From positions 1-64,000 of the forward strand of contig NZ_JAGFNP010000009.1 of NCBI RefSeq assembly GCF_017592475.1: a stretch of 64,000 nt of DNA, given 5' to 3'. Positions 61,927 to 64,000 of the stretch are shown here, in pieces. The notes beneath the pieces are model-generated. The model saw nothing but the letters and a program-made list of their open reading frames with translations. It was not told where the DNA came from and searched no databases. The stretch comes from Glycomyces niveus (lineage in GTDB: Bacteria > Actinomycetota > Actinomycetes > Mycobacteriales > Micromonosporaceae). A program made the position numbers and the translations under genes. How positions within the stretch are numbered: position 1 is the stretch's first letter; each line of letters starts with the position of its first letter.

Positions 61927-62771
61927 TGGCCTCAGCGAACCAGCGGGCGCGCGACCGCGTCACCACCGCACTGCTCCACCTCCAGCTCCTCGCCGTCGCG
62001 GTCGTCGTGGTCTTCCCGCTCCTGTGGGTCGTCGGCTCCTCGTTCGGGCCGGGCGGGGGACTGGCCAACGCCGGACCGATCCCCGCGGACGCGACGCTCG
62101 ACAACTACGCCGAGCTGTTCACGCAGACCGACTACGGCCGCTGGTACCTCAACTCGCTCTACGTCGCCGTGCTCAACATGGCCGGCTCGGTGGCCCTCTC
62201 GGCGCTGTGCGGCTGGGTGTTCGCCCGCATCCGCTTCCGCGGCCGCAAGGCGAGCATGCTCGGCATCCTCATCCTGCAGATGTTCCCGAGCTTCCTCACC
62301 GCGATCGCCGTGTACATGCTGTTCCTCAACTTCGGGCTGCTCGACTCGCTCACGGGGCTCGCGCTGGTGAGCATCGCCGCCGCCCTGCCGTACAACACGT
62401 GGCTCATGAAGGGCTACACGGACAACCTGCCCGCGAGCCTCGATGAGGCCGCGGCGCTCGACGGCGCGGGGCGGCTGACGATCTTCCGCAAGATCGTGCT
62501 GCCGCTCATGCGCCCGATGCTCACCTTCGTGGCGATCACCAGCTTCACGGCGCCGTGGATGGACTTCATCCTGCCGCGGCTGCTGCTGCAGAGCAGCGAC
62601 AAGCAGACGGTGGCGATCGGCCTGTTCCAGCTGATCACCGACCAGTACGCCAACGACTTCACCACGTTCGCCGCCGGTGCGGTGGTGCTCGCGGTGCCGA
62701 TCACGATCCTCTACATCGTCCTGCAGCGACACCTCGTCACCGGCGCCATGGCCGGGGCGGAGAAGGGATGA
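61926..62771 (+). CDS. MalG-type permease (GanQ-like)
   Basis: 281 residues, six membrane helices with the EAA loop LDEAAALDGAGRLTIFRKIV, and the MalG signature FLTAIAVYMLFLNFGLLDSL. Its ATG overlaps the last base of the MalF-type stop codon (TGATG), giving tight coupling. Forms the importer with the preceding permease. Confidence 0.92.
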   Translation: MASANQRARDRVTTALLHLQLLAVAVVVVFPLLWVVGSSFGPGGGLANAGPIPADATLDNYAELFTQTDYGRWYLNSLYVAVLNMAGSVALSALCGWVFARIRFRGRKASMLGILILQMFPSFLTAIAVYMLFLNFGLLDSLTGLALVSIAAALPYNTWLMKGYTDNLPASLDEAAALDGAGRLTIFRKIVLPLMRPMLTFVAITSFTAPWMDFILPRLLLQSSDKQTVAIGLFQLITDQYANDFTTFAAGAVVLAVPITILYIVLQRHLVTGAMAGAEKG

Positions 62772-62847
62772 GATCCACCGGCCCGCTTCGGGGCCTCGAC
62801 CGCCCGGGCGTTCGGCGCCCGGCACCCCCATCGCAAAGGAGCGACAC

Positions 62848-64000
62848 ATGAGACGCATTGTCGCGGTGGCTCTCGCCGCCGCCTTGAGCTTCACCGCCTT
62901 CGCCACCGCCTCGCCCGCCCAGGCCGTGCGCGACGACTTCTACATGGGCGTGGACCCCGGGACCCTCATCGACGTGGAGCGGTCCGGGATCCGGTTCTCC
63001 GACAACGGGGTCCAGGACGACGCCCTGAGCATCATGGCCGACAACGGCGCCAACCTGGTGCGCCTGCGGCTGTGGAACAACCCGTACTCCTCCTCGGGCC
63101 AGGCCTACGGCGGCGGCACGAACGACCTCGCCAAGACGATCGCGATGGCGCAGCGCGCCAAGGCCCTCGGCATGGACGTGCTCCTCGACCTCCACTACTC
63201 GGACTTCTGGGCCGACCCGGGCAAGCAGATCAAGCCCAAGGCCTGGCAGAGCCTCTCGTACAGCCAGCTGACGACCGCGGTGCGCGACTACTCCCGCAGC
63301 GTCGTCTCGCAGATGGCCGCCGCGGGCGCCACCCCCGACATCGTGCAGGTCGGCAACGAGATCACCAACGGCATGCTCCTGCCGACCGGCAGCACCTCGA
63401 ACTGGAGCCAGCTGGGCGGCCTCCTCAAGGCCGGGATCGCGGGCGTCCACGAGGGCGCGAGCGGCATCGAGATCGCGCTGCACCTCGACCGCGGCGGCAA
63501 CAACGCCGCCTACCGCACCTGGTTCGACAACGCCCGCAACCAGGGCGTGCCGTACGACATCATCGCCATGTCCTACTACCCGTACTGGCACGGCACGATG
63601 AGCCAGTTGCGCACCAACATGAACGACGTCGCCGCCCGATACGGCAAGGACGTGCTCATCGTCGAGACCGCGTACGCCCACACGCTCACCGACTGCGACG
63701 GGCGCGGCAACATCTTCACCAGCTCCCACGCGCAGGAGTCGGGCTACCCGGCCACGGTCGCCGGGCAGACGCAGTTCCTGCGCGACCTGCGCAACGCCGT
63801 GCAGGCCGTGCCGAACGACCGCGGCCGCGGCCTCGTGTGGTGGGAGCCGGCGTGGCTGGGCACCACGAGCTGGGCGAACCAGGCGGGCATGGCGTACATC
63901 AACGACTTCGCGGGCGAGAGCAACGCCTGGGACAACCAGGGCCTGTTCAACTGCGGCGGCGCGGCGGTCTCGACCCTTGACGTCTTCGCCGAGACCACCG
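62848..64000 (+). CDS. Secreted GH53 arabinogalactan endo-beta-1,4-galactanase (runs off the window)
   Basis: 384 residues visible. Sec signal peptide (RRIVAVALAAALSFTAFATA, cleavage AQA-VRDDF). GH53 barrel: FYMGVDPGTLIDVERSGIRF, GANLVRLRLWNNPY, VLLDLHYSDFWADPGKQIKP. Acid/base E171 in QVGNEITNG, nucleophile E273 in IVETAYAH, with MSYYPYWHGT between. It cuts beta-1,4-galactan chains of type I arabinogalactan, producing oligosaccharides for the importer encoded just upstream (76-base gap, CAAAGGAG ribosome-binding site). The C-terminus lies beyond 64000. Confidence 0.95.
   Translation, partial: MRRIVAVALAAALSFTAFATASPAQAVRDDFYMGVDPGTLIDVERSGIRFSDNGVQDDALSIMADNGANLVRLRLWNNPYSSSGQAYGGGTNDLAKTIAMAQRAKALGMDVLLDLHYSDFWADPGKQIKPKAWQSLSYSQLTTAVRDYSRSVVSQMAAAGATPDIVQVGNEITNGMLLPTGSTSNWSQLGGLLKAGIAGVHEGASGIEIALHLDRGGNNAAYRTWFDNARNQGVPYDIIAMSYYPYWHGTMSQLRTNMNDVAARYGKDVLIVETAYAHTLTDCDGRGNIFTSSHAQESGYPATVAGQTQFLRDLRNAVQAVPNDRGRGLVWWEPAWLGTTSWANQAGMAYINDFAGESNAWDNQGLFNCGGAAVSTLDVFAETT

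Overview
The window is very GC-rich with strong third-position GC bias. It carries many LacI, WYL, AraC and SigE-family regulators, Tat-type and lipoprotein signal peptides, an IdeR/DtxR-type iron box and a large set of plant-polysaccharide enzymes. This points to a saprophytic actinobacterium of the Streptomyces/Micromonospora/Glycomyces kind; I cannot fix the genus from sequence alone. I see no rRNA, tRNA, CRISPR array, transposase or phage gene.

Left part (1-15.7 kb): the last 40 codons of a GH31 alpha-xylosidase-like enzyme, a C-terminal relic of a cell-wall amidase, a small secreted protein, an HTH regulator, an LPNTG cell-wall-anchored protein, and a secreted GH74 xyloglucanase. Then come an Rrf2 regulator coupled to a NIPSNAP protein, a short membrane protein whose frame is disturbed at the 3' end, a DUF389 membrane protein, a GH39 beta-xylosidase-like enzyme with a perfect operator palindrome, MsrA and a polytopic membrane protein.

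Fructan locus (15.9-24.1 kb): a leftward operon of sugar-binding lipoprotein, two ABC permeases and a LacI regulator ends in an unusual GH32-like/GH91 two-domain enzyme. Facing it are an orphan Tat signal-peptide frame and a second GH91 protein. Four copies of one 16-bp operator lie in the shared promoter region. The layout fits uptake and hydrolysis of a difructose anhydride or inulin fragment.

Middle (24.3-48.9 kb): an iron-regulated siderophore ABC importer (binding protein, permease, ATPase), stress proteins (GlsB-like, universal stress protein), an NlpC/P60 hydrolase, and a WYL regulator facing a VOC protein. A Cys-rich regulator faces a stand-alone folE. A SigE-family sigma factor precedes its probable membrane partner. 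Further on are two MFS exporters with neighbouring regulators, a UvrA-like ATPase, a two-component system, a lactonase-fold protein and a nucleoside hydrolase.

Right part (48-64 kb): an AraC regulator faces a DUF5107/TPR protein translationally coupled to a GH35 beta-galactosidase. After an MBL hydrolase and an SDR epimerase comes a secreted ricin-lectin/GH43 arabinanase-type enzyme. The window ends in a binding protein - permease - permease - GH53 endo-galactanase run, the same order as the Bacillus gan operon. Together the right-hand genes look like an arabinogalactan/galactan utilisation region: secreted GH53 and GH43 cut the polymer, the ABC system imports galacto-oligosaccharides, and GH35 could finish them inside the cell.
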